Of a stretch of 64,000 nt of DNA, positions 16,031 through 24,862 are shown in pieces. Origin of the DNA: Streptomyces sp. NBC_01381 (GTDB lineage Bacteria; Actinomycetota; Actinomycetes; Streptomycetales; Streptomycetaceae); NCBI RefSeq assembly GCF_026340305.1, contig NZ_JAPEPI010000002.1, forward strand, positions 3,100,001 to 3,164,000, in the 5' to 3' direction. Below the pieces are notes generated by a model. The model saw only the letters and a program-made list of their open reading frames with translations, was not told the origin of the DNA and did no database searches. The position numbers and the translations under genes were made by a program. Within the stretch, counting starts at the first letter, position 1; each line of letters opens with the position of its first letter.

Positions 16031-17017
16031 GTGGACTCGCCGCTGACCACCTATCTGCTGCCTGCCGTCCTCGCCGCGATCATGTTCGGTCTCGGACTCG
16101 GCCTGTCTGTGGCCGACTTCCGCAGGATCGCGGCGTATCCGCGGCCTGTGGCCGTCGCGCTCGTCTGCCAGCTGGTGCTGCTGCCCGCCGCCTGTCTGGG
16201 CCTGGTGCTGGCCTTCGACCTGAGTCCCGCGCCGGCCGTCGGCATGATGCTGCTCGCGGCCTCTCCCGGCGGCACGATGGCCAATATCTTCAGCCATCTC
16301 TTCGGCGGCGATGTCGCCCTCAACGTCACGCTGACCGCCATCAATTCGGTCATCGCCGTCGTCACGCTGCCGATCGTCGTGAATCTCTCCCTCGACCACT
16401 TCATGACCGGCACGGACGAGGCGCTGGGACTGCGCTTCGACAAGACACTGCAGGTCTTCCTCGTCGTGCTGGTGCCGGTCGCGGCGGGGATGCTGGTCCG
16501 ACACCGCCGTCCGGACTTCGCGGAGCGCTCCACGCGGATGGTCAAGGTGACGGCGGTTGCCGTACTCGTCGGCATCATCATCGCCGCGCTTGCCGCCGAG
16601 CGTGAGAACGTGCTCGGCTATCTCGCCGACGTCGGCCTTGTCGTCTTCCTTTTCGGCGCGATCTCCCTGACCATCGGCTACGGCGCGACCCGGCTGGCCC
16701 GCGGCGACCATCGGCAGTCCGTCGCCACCTGCTTCGAGATCGGCATGCACAACACCACGCTGTCGATGGCAATCGCCCTCAGCCCCTCGCTGTTGGACAG
16801 CACCCCGATGGCCATCCCCTCGGCGGTGTACGCGGTGGTGATGTTCGTCATGGCCCTGACCGCCGGCTTCCTGCTGCGCCGCATCGCCCCGGCCGAGGCT
16901 GTCGCCGTCAGCGAGGGAGCACCTTCGGCGTCCACCTCCGAGAGCCGGACGCCGAGCAAGCGGGTGGGCCCACGGTGGCCACGGAGGCGGTCTGCAATCG
17001 GCCGGGAGAAGTTGTGA
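16031..17017 (+). CDS. Bile acid:sodium symporter (BASS) family transporter
   Basis: 328 residues with about nine to ten hydrophobic helices. The sequences MMLLAASPGGTMANIFSHLF and ATCFEIGMHNTTLSMAIAL match the conserved crossed-helix motifs (SPGG and E-x-G-x-x-N) that bind sodium in this family. Bacterial members move organic acids, pantoate-type or sterol-like anions with Na+. The GTG at 16031 is preferred because GGAG sits 9 bases upstream and the protein then begins at the first helix; a GTG at 15995 would add 12 residues without a good site. The C-terminal tail is Arg/Ser-rich and probably cytoplasmic. It stands alone among gene remnants, so its substrate is not indicated by context. Confidence 0.88.
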   Translation: MDSPLTTYLLPAVLAAIMFGLGLGLSVADFRRIAAYPRPVAVALVCQLVLLPAACLGLVLAFDLSPAPAVGMMLLAASPGGTMANIFSHLFGGDVALNVTLTAINSVIAVVTLPIVVNLSLDHFMTGTDEALGLRFDKTLQVFLVVLVPVAAGMLVRHRRPDFAERSTRMVKVTAVAVLVGIIIAALAAERENVLGYLADVGLVVFLFGAISLTIGYGATRLARGDHRQSVATCFEIGMHNTTLSMAIALSPSLLDSTPMAIPSAVYAVVMFVMALTAGFLLRRIAPAEAVAVSEGAPSASTSESRTPSKRVGPRWPRRRSAIGREKL

Positions 17018-17173
17018 CCCCGGCGATCGGATCATCGACTGGTCCGAGGTGGGCCCCTCGACATGATCCGCGCGGGGTGGTCGGTGCGAAGCCTGCTGGG
17101 GGTTCGCCGGCTGGTCGAGCACGGCTGCGACCCGTCCGCGCCGGGCTGCGAGGTCGATGCACTGAGATCCAGG

Positions 17174-17268
17174 ATGTGGCCCGCCGCCCGGGTCATCTGT
17201 CTGGACGCTGCCCATCGCCCGCTTCTTCTGCACTGGCGTGATCCGTTCGACGGGACGTGGCTCTCCTG
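17174..17268 (+). pseudogene. N-terminal fragment of a NUDIX hydrolase
   Basis: MWPAARVICLDAAHRPLLLH followed by WRDPFDGTWL is the first strand pair of a NUDIX fold as found in many actinomycete MutT-like proteins, but the Nudix box that should follow is missing and the sequence changes into an SDR fragment. Confidence 0.55.
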
Positions 17269-17940
17269 CCCGTACGCAACCCGCGCAACGGCGAGGCCGC
17301 GATCGGCACGATCCATCGGACGGACCCCGACGCGAACGTGTCGCTCCGCGAGCTCATCAACAACGCCGGCGTCATGACTCCGCCCGACCGGCAGACGACC
17401 GCCGACAGTTTCGAGCTGCCATTCGGCACGAACCATCTCGGCCACTTCGCCCTGGTGGCCCATCTGCTGCCGCTGCTGCGCGCCGGCCGCGCGTGGGTGA
17501 CCGCCCAGGCCGGCATCGCGGTGAACCAAGGAGCCATCAACTGGGACGACCTGAACTGGGAACGCTCGTACGACGGCATGAAGGCGTACAGCCAGTCGAA
17601 GATCGCGTTCGGGTTCTTCGGCCTCGAACTCGACCGGCGCAGCCAGGCCCAAGGCTGGGGCATCACGAGCAACCGTTCCCATCCGGGAGTCGCCCCGACG
17701 AGTCTGCTCGGCCCTCTCCGCCCGCGGCATCATCGTCGGGACGGTCGAGAGCGCGCAGTTTCCCGCCCTCCTCGCCGTCACCTCTCCCGACGCCAGGCGC
17801 GGCGGGTTCTACGGGCCGCGGGGACTCGGGCACATGGGCGGGCCCTCCCGGAGAGCAGAAGCTCTGCTACCGGCTGCGCAGCGCAGAGGAGGCCCGGCGG
17901 ATCTGGACCGCCTCGGAGTACCTCACCAAGGTCTGTTCCC
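17263..17940 (+). pseudogene. Broken short-chain dehydrogenase/reductase (SDR) gene
   Basis: Recognisable SDR blocks in order: RNPRNGEAAIGTIHRTDPDA (just after the Rossmann glycine motif, which is lost), LINNAGVMTPP, FGTNHLGHFALVAHLLPLLR, the active-site region KAYSQSKIAFGFFGLELDRR, then in a second frame ARGIIVGTVESAQFPALLAV and FYGPRGLGHMGG, then in a third frame PGEQKLCYRLRSAEEARRIW. There is also a deletion between VSLREL and INNAGVM. So the gene has lost its N-terminus and has an internal deletion and two frameshifts. The intact ancestor was a retinol-dehydrogenase-like SDR. Confidence 0.75.
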
Positions 17941-18148
17941 CCAAGTGCACTGGTACACCGTCTTCGGCGGCGAGCGTCTTGCCGAGGCCACCGCCGACCT
18001 GGTCCGTGCGGCGGACGACGACGTGCGCAGCCACGGCTCCTGGTACGGGCAGGAGTTCCGCGTGCGGCACGGCACCGACCATCACCTGAAACGTTGGTCG
18101 GCCACGCAGCCCCTGGCCCCCGTCGTCACGCCCCCTACAGGCGCATGA
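17941..18148 (+). other. Unassigned coding-like remnant
   Basis: The frame reads VHWYTVFGGERLAEATADLV then RAADDDVRSHGSWYGQEFRV before a stop. It resembles the tail of a real protein but has no start of its own and I do not recognise it. It completes the run of gene fragments between the symporter and the VOC gene. Confidence 0.3.
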
Positions 18149-18222
18149 CCGGGCGGTCGACGCGCGACTGTCAGTGCCGAGTGCCAGGCTGGTGCCACAC
18201 AGTGTCTGCGAAGGGAATCGCC

Positions 18223-19020
18223 GTGATCACCACTGACCTCGCTCCCGGCTCCCCCTGTTGGCTCGACCTCGGTGCCCCGGACGTCCGGGCCGCCGCGGCC
18301 TTCTACGGCGCGGTGCTCGGCTGGGAGTACGAGTCCATGGGCGAGTCGGAGGACATGGACGGCGGGATGTTCCAGAAGGACGGCAAGACCGTCGCCGGGC
18401 TCGGCAAGCTCAGCGAGGAGGGCGCACGCTCGGCCTGGATGATCTACTACACCGTCACCGACGCGGACGCCACGACTCAGGCCGTGGAGCGCGCCGGCGG
18501 CACGGTGCGGGTGGCGCCGCGGGACCTCGACGACTGGGGCCGGATGGCGCAGTACAGCGACCCGCTGGGAGGCCAGTTCGCCGTCTGGCAGCCGGGGAAG
18601 AACTCGGGCTTCGAGCTGGCGGACGATCCGGGCTCGCTGTCCTGGACCGAGCTGTACACGAGCGATGCCGCGGCCTCCCAGGAGTTCTACGGCGGAGTGT
18701 TCGGCTGGCAGTTCAGTGACATGGAGCTGCCGGGCGGCGGTGGCACGTACACCCTCATCACCCCCGCCGGGCTACCCGCTGAGCGGATGCAGGGCGGCCT
18801 CATGCAGCTCCATACAGAGGACCTCGCGCTGGCGGGCGGGCGGCCGTACTGGCACCCGGTCTTCGCTGTCGCCGACTGTGACGCCGCGGTCGCGAAGGTC
18901 ACCGAGAACGGAGGGAGCGTGCAGATGGGACCGGCGGACGCGGAGGGCGTCGGCCGCCTGGCCGTCTGCCTCGACCCGTCGAACGCGGACTTCGTGGTGC
19001 TCACCCCGGCCCAGAGCTGA
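18223..19020 (+). CDS. VOC (glyoxalase/bleomycin-resistance) superfamily protein with two tandem domains
   Basis: 265 residues made of two homologous VOC domains: residues ~8-125 (CWLDLGAPDVRAAAAFYGAV to GGQFAVWQPG) and ~135-262 (SWTELYTSDAAASQEFYGGV to DFVVLTPAQS). Each has the paired beta-alpha-beta-beta-beta layout. This two-domain form is common in Streptomyces as CFP-30B-like or hydrolase-annotated proteins of unclear substrate; metal-dependent lyase or drug-binding activity is possible. The GTG at 18223 is preceded by AAGGGA. It is transcribed alone. Confidence 0.88.
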   Translation: MITTDLAPGSPCWLDLGAPDVRAAAAFYGAVLGWEYESMGESEDMDGGMFQKDGKTVAGLGKLSEEGARSAWMIYYTVTDADATTQAVERAGGTVRVAPRDLDDWGRMAQYSDPLGGQFAVWQPGKNSGFELADDPGSLSWTELYTSDAAASQEFYGGVFGWQFSDMELPGGGGTYTLITPAGLPAERMQGGLMQLHTEDLALAGGRPYWHPVFAVADCDAAVAKVTENGGSVQMGPADAEGVGRLAVCLDPSNADFVVLTPAQS

Positions 19021-19050
19021 GCCACGGTCCGCCGAGCGGCGGCTGGGGCA

Positions 19051-19146
19051 TCAACCGGTCCAGGTCCAGTCGGCGACCTCCGGGAGGCCGGTGCCGTGGG
19101 TGCGGATGCAGACGTGGTGGCGGGTGCGGGAGTCGGCGATGCTCAC
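19051..19146 (-). pseudogene. Possible phosphoketolase C-terminal remnant
   Basis: The minus strand reads RTRHHVCIRTHGTGLPEVAD then WTWTG and a stop, which resembles the last residues of D-xylulose-5-phosphate phosphoketolase (an IRxHGxDLPEVxxWxW ending). Only about 32 codons remain. The match is short, so this is tentative. The rest of the ~290-base interval before the amidase shows nothing else. Confidence 0.3.
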
Positions 19147-19311
19147 CCCGGACGTCAGTAGAGATCAATCAGGGCAATTCTCGGCACCCTGGGCACGGTT
19201 GTCGCTCGGGGGCGGAGGTGTTACCTGAGCGGCCCGGCCCGGCGGGTGCCGCGATCTGTGGAAGCCCCGCACTCTTGCGCCGAATGCGGCCCGTGTAGTC
19301 CGCTGAGCCGC

Positions 19312-20868
19312 ATGAGGAAGAAGAGCATGGCCGCAATGACCGCTGCCCTCGTCGCGGGGTCGCTTCTGACGGGCGTACCGAACACCGGTGCGCAAGCTGC
19401 CGAGGACCGCGGCGTCGATCTGGACACCGTGACGATTCCGGAGTTACAGGCGCGCATGGCGGACGGTTCGCTGACCTCGGAGGCGCTTACCCAGGCCTAC
19501 CTGCGGCGGATCGAGGACGTCGATCCCAAGATTCACTCGGTGCTGCGCACCAGCCCGACGGCGCTGCGCCAGGCCGCCGCCAGTGACGCCAGGCACCGGC
19601 GCGGCAAGACCCTGGGGCCGCTGGACGGTATCCCCGTGCTGGTCAAGGACAATGTGGACACGCGTGACTTGCCGACGACCGCCGGATCGCTCGCACTCGC
19701 CGGGAGCCCGCCCGGCACCGATGCCGCGCTGGTGACCCGGCTGCGGAAGGCGGGGGCGGTGATCCTCGGCAAGACCAATCTGTCCGAGTGGGCCAACTTC
19801 CGTGCGGCCAAGCCGACTTCGGGGTGGTCGGCGGTGGGCGGGCAGACCAATAGTCCGTACGTCCTCGACCGGAACCCGTGCGGATCGTCGTCCGGCTCCG
19901 CCGCCGCGCTCGCCGCGTCGTTGTCGCAGGTCGCCATCGGCACCGAGACGGACGGCTCCATCGTGTGCCCGGCAGGGATGAACGGCGTCGTCGGCCACAA
20001 GCCCAGCCTCGGCCTGGTCAGCCAGTCGGGCCTCGTCCCGATCTCGGCCGAGCAGGACACGGCCGGGCCCATGGCGCGCAATGTGGTCGACACCGCGCTC
20101 ACGCTGTCCGTGCTGAGCGAGGGCAAGGGCTCGAGCGAGGGCAAGGACTCGTACGGTGAAGCCGCCCGCACCGGCCTGCGCGGCAAGCGGATCGGGCTGT
20201 GGCGCCTGCCCTCGCTCGGAGACGACGTGGACGCCGTGATGACCCGTACGGCGAAGAAGCTGCGCAAGGCCGGAGCGATCGTCGTCGAGGTGACGCCCCC
20301 GTACCAGGCGCGGCTCGCCGAACTCGAATTCCCCGCGCTGCTCAGCGAGTTCTACCGGGACATCGACGCCTACCTCGGTACGCGCAAGGGCCCCCAGAAC
20401 CTCGCCGAGCTGATCGAGTTCAACCGTGCCCACCCCGAGGAACAGACCTGCTTCGCCGGTCAGGAGCTGTTCGAGCAGGCACTCGCCGCGCCGCCCACCA
20501 CCGACCCCAAGTACCGTGCCATGCGCGCCGAGTTGAAGGACCTCTCCCGGCTCTCCCTCGACGAGACCATGGCCACCCATCGCCTGGACGCCATCGCGGC
20601 GCCCACGAACCCGCCCGCCTGGACGACCGACTGCGCGCGCGGCGACAACGACGTCATCCCTTCGTCCACGCCGGCGGCCGTCGCCGGATATCCGTCCCTC
20701 TCGGTGCCCGCCGGGTCCGTGGGCGAACTGCCGGTCGGCCTGCTCCTGATGGCCGGTGACCACCAGGACGCCGAGCTCCTGTCTCTGGGGGCCGCGGTGG
20801 AGCAGCGGCTGAAGGCTTGGCGCGCGCCGCGCTATCTGCCGACGACCGGGGCCGACGCGGCACGGTGA
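19312..20868 (+). CDS. Secreted amidase (amidase signature family)
   Basis: 518 residues. A signal peptide (MRKKSMAAMTAALVAGSLLT, cleavage near AQAAE) is followed by an amidase-signature domain. The Ser-cisSer-Lys triad is visible: Lys in IPVLVKDNVD, the cis-Ser in NPCGSSSGSAAALAA and the nucleophile in IGTETDGSIVCPAGMNG. It hydrolyses an amide outside the membrane; members include peptide amidases and acylamidases. A short Gly/Ser/Lys stretch (GKGSSEGKDS) sits in a surface loop. The ATG at 19312 is preferred because the signal peptide starts there. Codon 45 is TTA, so translation may depend on bldA. It appears to be transcribed alone. Confidence 0.9.
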   Translation: MRKKSMAAMTAALVAGSLLTGVPNTGAQAAEDRGVDLDTVTIPELQARMADGSLTSEALTQAYLRRIEDVDPKIHSVLRTSPTALRQAAASDARHRRGKTLGPLDGIPVLVKDNVDTRDLPTTAGSLALAGSPPGTDAALVTRLRKAGAVILGKTNLSEWANFRAAKPTSGWSAVGGQTNSPYVLDRNPCGSSSGSAAALAASLSQVAIGTETDGSIVCPAGMNGVVGHKPSLGLVSQSGLVPISAEQDTAGPMARNVVDTALTLSVLSEGKGSSEGKDSYGEAARTGLRGKRIGLWRLPSLGDDVDAVMTRTAKKLRKAGAIVVEVTPPYQARLAELEFPALLSEFYRDIDAYLGTRKGPQNLAELIEFNRAHPEEQTCFAGQELFEQALAAPPTTDPKYRAMRAELKDLSRLSLDETMATHRLDAIAAPTNPPAWTTDCARGDNDVIPSSTPAAVAGYPSLSVPAGSVGELPVGLLLMAGDHQDAELLSLGAAVEQRLKAWRAPRYLPTTGADAAR

Positions 20869-21042
20869 ACGGCGCGGCCGAGATCATCGGCCGCGCGCAA
20901 CAGGTCGGCAGCAGTCGCTTCCGCTTCATCGGTCGTTGATGCACCGTCAATCCGGGACTCGTACGTTCCGGAAGCGCACCCCCCGCGACCCTGCCGCCCG
21001 ACCGGTGCGGCAGGGACGGTCACGATCCCCTGGAGTGATCAA

Positions 21043-22203
21043 GTGGAACGTCGTAGTTTCCTGCGTGGAGCGGTCGTCGGCAGCACAGCGGCGGCATTCG
21101 GCTACACCCTCATGCAGGGCGCGGCCTACGCGGCGCCGGCCCAGAAGGGCCCGGGCCCCTACGGAGCGCTCGGCACGGCAGACTCCAACGGCATCCAGCT
21201 GCCCAGCGGCTTCACCAGCCGGGTGATCGCCCGGTCCGGCCAGAAGGTCGGCTCCACCGCCTACACCTGGCACAACGCCCCCGACGGCGGCGCCTGTTTC
21301 GCCGACGGCACGGGCTGGATCTACGTCTCCAACTCGGAGATCTCCTCCACCGGCGGCGCGGGCGCGATCAAGTTCAACTCGACGGGCTCCATCACCGGCT
21401 CGTACCGGATCCTGTCCAACACGAACCGCAACTGCGCCGGCGGGGCGACCCCCTGGAACACCTGGCTCTCCTGCGAGGAGGTCAGCAACGGCTACGTCTA
21501 CGAGACCGACCCGTGGGGCGTGAACGCCGCCATACGCCGCGATGCCATGGGCCGCTTCAACCACGAGGCGGCCGCCGCCGACCCGGTCCGCAAGGTGATC
21601 TACCTGACCGAGGACGCGTCGGACGGCTGCTTCTACCGGTTCGTTCCGTCCACGTGGGGCAACCTCTCGGCGGGCACGCTCCAGGTCCTCAAGGCCGGAA
21701 CGGCCACCTCCGGCAGCTTCACCTGGGCGACCGTGCCCGACCCGGACGGCTCGCCCACCCCGACCCGCGACCAGGTCTCCGGCGCCAAGCTGTTCAACGG
21801 CGGTGAGGGCTGCCACTACGCCAATGACACCGTCTGGTTCACCACCAAGGGCGATGGCCGCGTCTGGCAGCTCAACCTGGCCGCCGGTACCTATGAGCTG
21901 GCCTACGACGACTCCCTGGTCGTCGGTGGCGGAGCCCCGCTGACCGGCGTCGACAACGTCACCGGCTCGTCCTCCGGCGATCTGTTCATAGCGGAGGACG
22001 GCGGCAACATGGAGATCTGCATCATCACGCCGGACGACGTGGTCGCGACGTTCCTGCGGATCACCGGCCAGTCCTCCTCGGAGATCTGTGGCCCGGCCTT
22101 CTCGCCGGACGGCAAACGGTTCTACTTCTCCAGCCAGCGCGGTACGAGCGGCAGCTCGTCCGGCGGCATCACCTACGAAGTCACGGGCCCCTTCCGCGGC
22201 TGA
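21043..22203 (+). CDS. Tat-exported PhoX-like (DUF839) protein
   Basis: 386 residues. The N-terminus ERRSFLRGAVVGSTAAAFGY is a twin-arginine signal. The mature protein is a predicted beta-propeller with blocks typical of DUF839/PhoX proteins (WNTWLSCEEVSNGYVYETDP, GRFNHEAAAADPVRKVIYLT, GGEGCHYANDTVWFTTKGDG, FIAEDGGNMEICII, GPAFSPDGKRFYFSSQRG). PhoX enzymes are Ca/Fe-dependent alkaline phosphatases, but this one is shorter than classical PhoX, so phosphatase activity is not assured. The GTG start has GGAG 7 bases upstream. No PHO box was identified in the ~170-base upstream gap. Confidence 0.82.
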   Translation: MERRSFLRGAVVGSTAAAFGYTLMQGAAYAAPAQKGPGPYGALGTADSNGIQLPSGFTSRVIARSGQKVGSTAYTWHNAPDGGACFADGTGWIYVSNSEISSTGGAGAIKFNSTGSITGSYRILSNTNRNCAGGATPWNTWLSCEEVSNGYVYETDPWGVNAAIRRDAMGRFNHEAAAADPVRKVIYLTEDASDGCFYRFVPSTWGNLSAGTLQVLKAGTATSGSFTWATVPDPDGSPTPTRDQVSGAKLFNGGEGCHYANDTVWFTTKGDGRVWQLNLAAGTYELAYDDSLVVGGGAPLTGVDNVTGSSSGDLFIAEDGGNMEICIITPDDVVATFLRITGQSSSEICGPAFSPDGKRFYFSSQRGTSGSSSGGITYEVTGPFRG

Positions 22204-22260
22204 CCGGCCCACTGTCACCAGCCGCGCATGCCCCGTGCGAGGCATGACAGGATCGCGGCC

Positions 22261-23181
22261 ATGTCCCTCAGCGCTCCCCGCCTCCGGATCGGCTCGACCG
22301 AGATCATCGCCCTCGCCGACGGCGAGGGCCCGTTCTTCTCCCCGCGCGCCGAGGCCTTTCCCGAGGCCACGGCCGCCCAGTGGGCCGAGGCCGACCGCTA
22401 CGACCCGGGCGCGGTCGACGCCGAGGGCGGCTGGCGGCTCCAGTTCCGCGCGTACGCGATCCGCGGCGACAAGGGCCTCACCGTCGTGGACGCCGGAATT
22501 GGTCCGGCGGACGGCCCGGCAGCCTCGTGGGCGCCCGTGCCCGGTGCGCTCCCCGAGTCGCTCGCCGCCGCGGGCATCGACCCGGCCGAGGTCGACACCG
22601 TGGTGCTCACGCATCTGCACACCGACCACGTCGGGTGGGCGGTCGTGACCGAGGCGGCCGTCCCCTCAGTGGGCGGCGCCGCTTCCCCCAGCAGTGCGAC
22701 CAGCGGCCGCCGCCCTTACTTCCCGAACGCCGAATACCTGCTCCAGCGGGCCGAGTTCGACGCCCTCGACGCGCTCAACCCGCAGCTTCGCGAGACCCTC
22801 ACCGACCCGCTCGAGGCGGCCGGTCGGCTCCGGCTCCTCGACGGGGACACGCCCCTGCGCGCCGGGCGCGCGGTCGCCACGCCCGGTCACACGCCCGGTC
22901 ACCAGAGCGTGCTGGTCGCCGACGGGCGCGAGCTGGCGCTCGTCACCGGCGACCTCCTGGTGCACGCGCTCCAACTGCTCCACCCCGAGCTCGCCTACTC
23001 GCACGAGACCGACCCCGAGGCGGCAAGCCGCTCGAGGCAGCGCATGCTCGGCCACGAAACCCCCACCACGCTGCACCTGGCGACGCCGCATCTGACGGAG
23101 CCCTTCATCCATCTCAGCGGCACAAGAGCGCGGCGCGCAGGTCGAGTTTGTGGTCCAAGCGGGAGAGATCCCGTCCGGTGA
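22261..23181 (+). CDS. Metallo-beta-lactamase-fold hydrolase
   Basis: 306 residues. The zinc motif HLHTDHVGW is at about residues 118-126, with further ligands in ATPGHTPGH and VTGDLLVHA. This pattern fits class-B-like cytoplasmic hydrolases related to quorum-quenching lactonases and glyoxalase II. There is no signal peptide. The ATG at 22261 has AGGA upstream. Its last 68 bases overlap the convergent PucR gene, and the C-terminal ~20 residues (GTRARRAGRVCGPSGRDPVR) look like read-through into the neighbour, suggesting the ancestral stop was lost. Substrate unknown. Confidence 0.85.
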   Translation: MSLSAPRLRIGSTEIIALADGEGPFFSPRAEAFPEATAAQWAEADRYDPGAVDAEGGWRLQFRAYAIRGDKGLTVVDAGIGPADGPAASWAPVPGALPESLAAAGIDPAEVDTVVLTHLHTDHVGWAVVTEAAVPSVGGAASPSSATSGRRPYFPNAEYLLQRAEFDALDALNPQLRETLTDPLEAAGRLRLLDGDTPLRAGRAVATPGHTPGHQSVLVADGRELALVTGDLLVHALQLLHPELAYSHETDPEAASRSRQRMLGHETPTTLHLATPHLTEPFIHLSGTRARRAGRVCGPSGRDPVR

Positions 23182-24631
23182 GGTCCTGGATCCGTTCGAT
23201 GCGGTAGTGGACGGTGTTGACGTGAAGGTGGAGGGCTTCGGCAGTGCGGGCCCAGGAGCAGTTGTGGGCGAGGAAGACTTCCAGGGTCTCCAGAAGCCTG
23301 CTGTGCGAGGCCGGTTCGCGGTCGGCCAGGGGGCCGAGTGTCGCGGCGCTGAAGATGGTGCGTACGTCGGCGGGGATGCCGGCCAGGAGTGAATCCAGGG
23401 AAGAGAGTTCCTCGACCGCGGTCACATGGCCGGGCATCGGGGAACCGTGTCGTGCCGCCGCGAGGGCGTAGCGGGCTTGAGCGAGGGCGGTACGAAGTCC
23501 GGTGGGCTCGGTGGTGGGCGCGCTCACGCCGGTGTGCAGCGGGGTCTCGGGGCGGCAGTCGTGCAGCAGGGACCAGGGCTCGCGGAGCCCGGCGGTGCCC
23601 CAGCCGCCGCTTCGTACGACGGCGACGGCTTCCGCGTCCAGGGTCGTGCCGACCGCGAAGACGGCGGAGGGGAGGTGCTGAAGCGCCTCCGTGAGCGCTT
23701 CCTCGGCGGCGCTGTCCGCGAGCTGCCCACCGGCGGCCGTGACCACGACCTGCCAGGGGCCCTCCGTGAGCGGCCCGCAGGACGCAAGGGCGTTGGTCAG
23801 AGATCCCGTGTCGGCGCCACCCCTGTCGACGAGGGCGATCAGCTCTTGCCCGGTCCGGCGCCGGGCCGCATGCCTGCGATCGTGATGGTGGCGGTACTGG
23901 CCGATGGCCTCGGCTGTCTCGTGCAGGGCTCGGGGCGGTGCTCCGCCTGCCTGTGGCAGATGGAGATACCAGGCGTCGTACGGCGTGGTCTCCGCCTGGA
24001 CGCGCAGCGTCTCACCGGTGAGGCCGCGCAGGTTCTGCGCGGCCTGCGTGGCCGGGAGTTCGGGGGCTGACGCGGTGCGGGCGATGGTGCGCCCGCTGCT
24101 GGTGAGCACGTAACACGACGGCGTACCGAACGGCGCGAGCGCACACTCAAGCAGTTCGCCGGCATCGGCGCGGTGATCGAGGAGACGGCCGAGCTCGTTG
24201 CGTACGTTCTCGGGCAGGGCGAAGTGGTCTGCGGGGCGGCGGCTGAGGTCGCCCCACTGGCGCCGGTACACGGCTTCGGTGATCGCCCGGAAGTTGGTGT
24301 GCGCCGGTACGGCCAGGAGCGCGATGCCGTGTTCGCGGCAGGAGTCGACGATGTCGGCGGGGACGGTGCCGTGGGTCTCCTCGCCGGCGAGGAGCGCTGT
24401 GGCTCCGGACTGCGCCAGTGCGGAGACGAAGCGCTCGGTCCTGGCGTGACGGTCCGCTTCGGTCCACCACACCAGGCCGCTGAGCACGATCTCTCCGGGC
24501 TGGAGAAAGCGGGCGGGATCCTCCAGGTCCGTGGCTGTCACTCCGCTGATCGCCTGGTCGAGCAGATTCTCGCCACCCCAGATGAGGGTGAGATCGAGCC
24601 CCTTGATCTGGAGGAGGTCTCCGACGTGCAT
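23114..24631 (-). CDS. PucR-family transcriptional regulator (purine catabolism)
   Basis: 505 residues with PucR layout: N-terminal PucR domain (VGDLLQIKGLDLTLIWGGEN, PGEIVLSGLVWW), a GGDEF-like central region, and a C-terminal helix-turn-helix of the HTH_30 type (TLEVFLAHNCSWARTAEALH, LHVNTVHYRIERIQDLTGRD). AAGGAG stands 7 bases before the ATG. It is divergent from a xanthine-dehydrogenase-type operon, the classic arrangement for a regulator of purine or nitrogen-compound catabolism. Whether it activates or represses cannot be told. A 17-bp palindrome in the shared intergenic region is a good candidate for its binding site. Confidence 0.9.
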   Translation of the reverse strand: MHVGDLLQIKGLDLTLIWGGENLLDQAISGVTATDLEDPARFLQPGEIVLSGLVWWTEADRHARTERFVSALAQSGATALLAGEETHGTVPADIVDSCREHGIALLAVPAHTNFRAITEAVYRRQWGDLSRRPADHFALPENVRNELGRLLDHRADAGELLECALAPFGTPSCYVLTSSGRTIARTASAPELPATQAAQNLRGLTGETLRVQAETTPYDAWYLHLPQAGGAPPRALHETAEAIGQYRHHHDRRHAARRRTGQELIALVDRGGADTGSLTNALASCGPLTEGPWQVVVTAAGGQLADSAAEEALTEALQHLPSAVFAVGTTLDAEAVAVVRSGGWGTAGLREPWSLLHDCRPETPLHTGVSAPTTEPTGLRTALAQARYALAAARHGSPMPGHVTAVEELSSLDSLLAGIPADVRTIFSAATLGPLADREPASHSRLLETLEVFLAHNCSWARTAEALHLHVNTVHYRIERIQDLTGRDLSRLDHKLDLRAALLCR

Positions 24632-24677
24632 GTGCTGACTCCTTGAATGGTCACCGGGTCGTCGCCCCGGCTTCTCA

Positions 24678-24694
24678 CATCCACAAGGTGGATG
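24678..24694. promoter_or_regulatory. Palindromic candidate operator between pucR and the xanthine dehydrogenase operon
   Basis: CATCCACAAGGTGGATG has perfect 7-bp arms and a 3-base spacer. Near-copies occur at 32641-32657 (14/17 identical) and 35265-35281. Its place in the divergent intergenic region suggests control of one or both genes, most simply by PucR. Confidence 0.55.
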
Positions 24695-24862
24695 CGAGTT
24701 GAGTCATCGTAAATGCAAGGGATCGGCGGTGGCGCGCCTCTTGGTTGATTCACCAGGACATGACCGGCCGGGCCGGAGATTTTCCGTGCTCTGCACCAGT
24801 CGTTTTCGGCCTGTGGCCGGGCTTCACTGACGTGGGAAGCAAAGGGCGAAGACGGGGGAGAC

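Noticed and set aside
17032..17781. Minus-strand frame opposite the SDR remnant
   Set aside because: Arg-rich shadow of the plus-strand fragments with no family resemblance.
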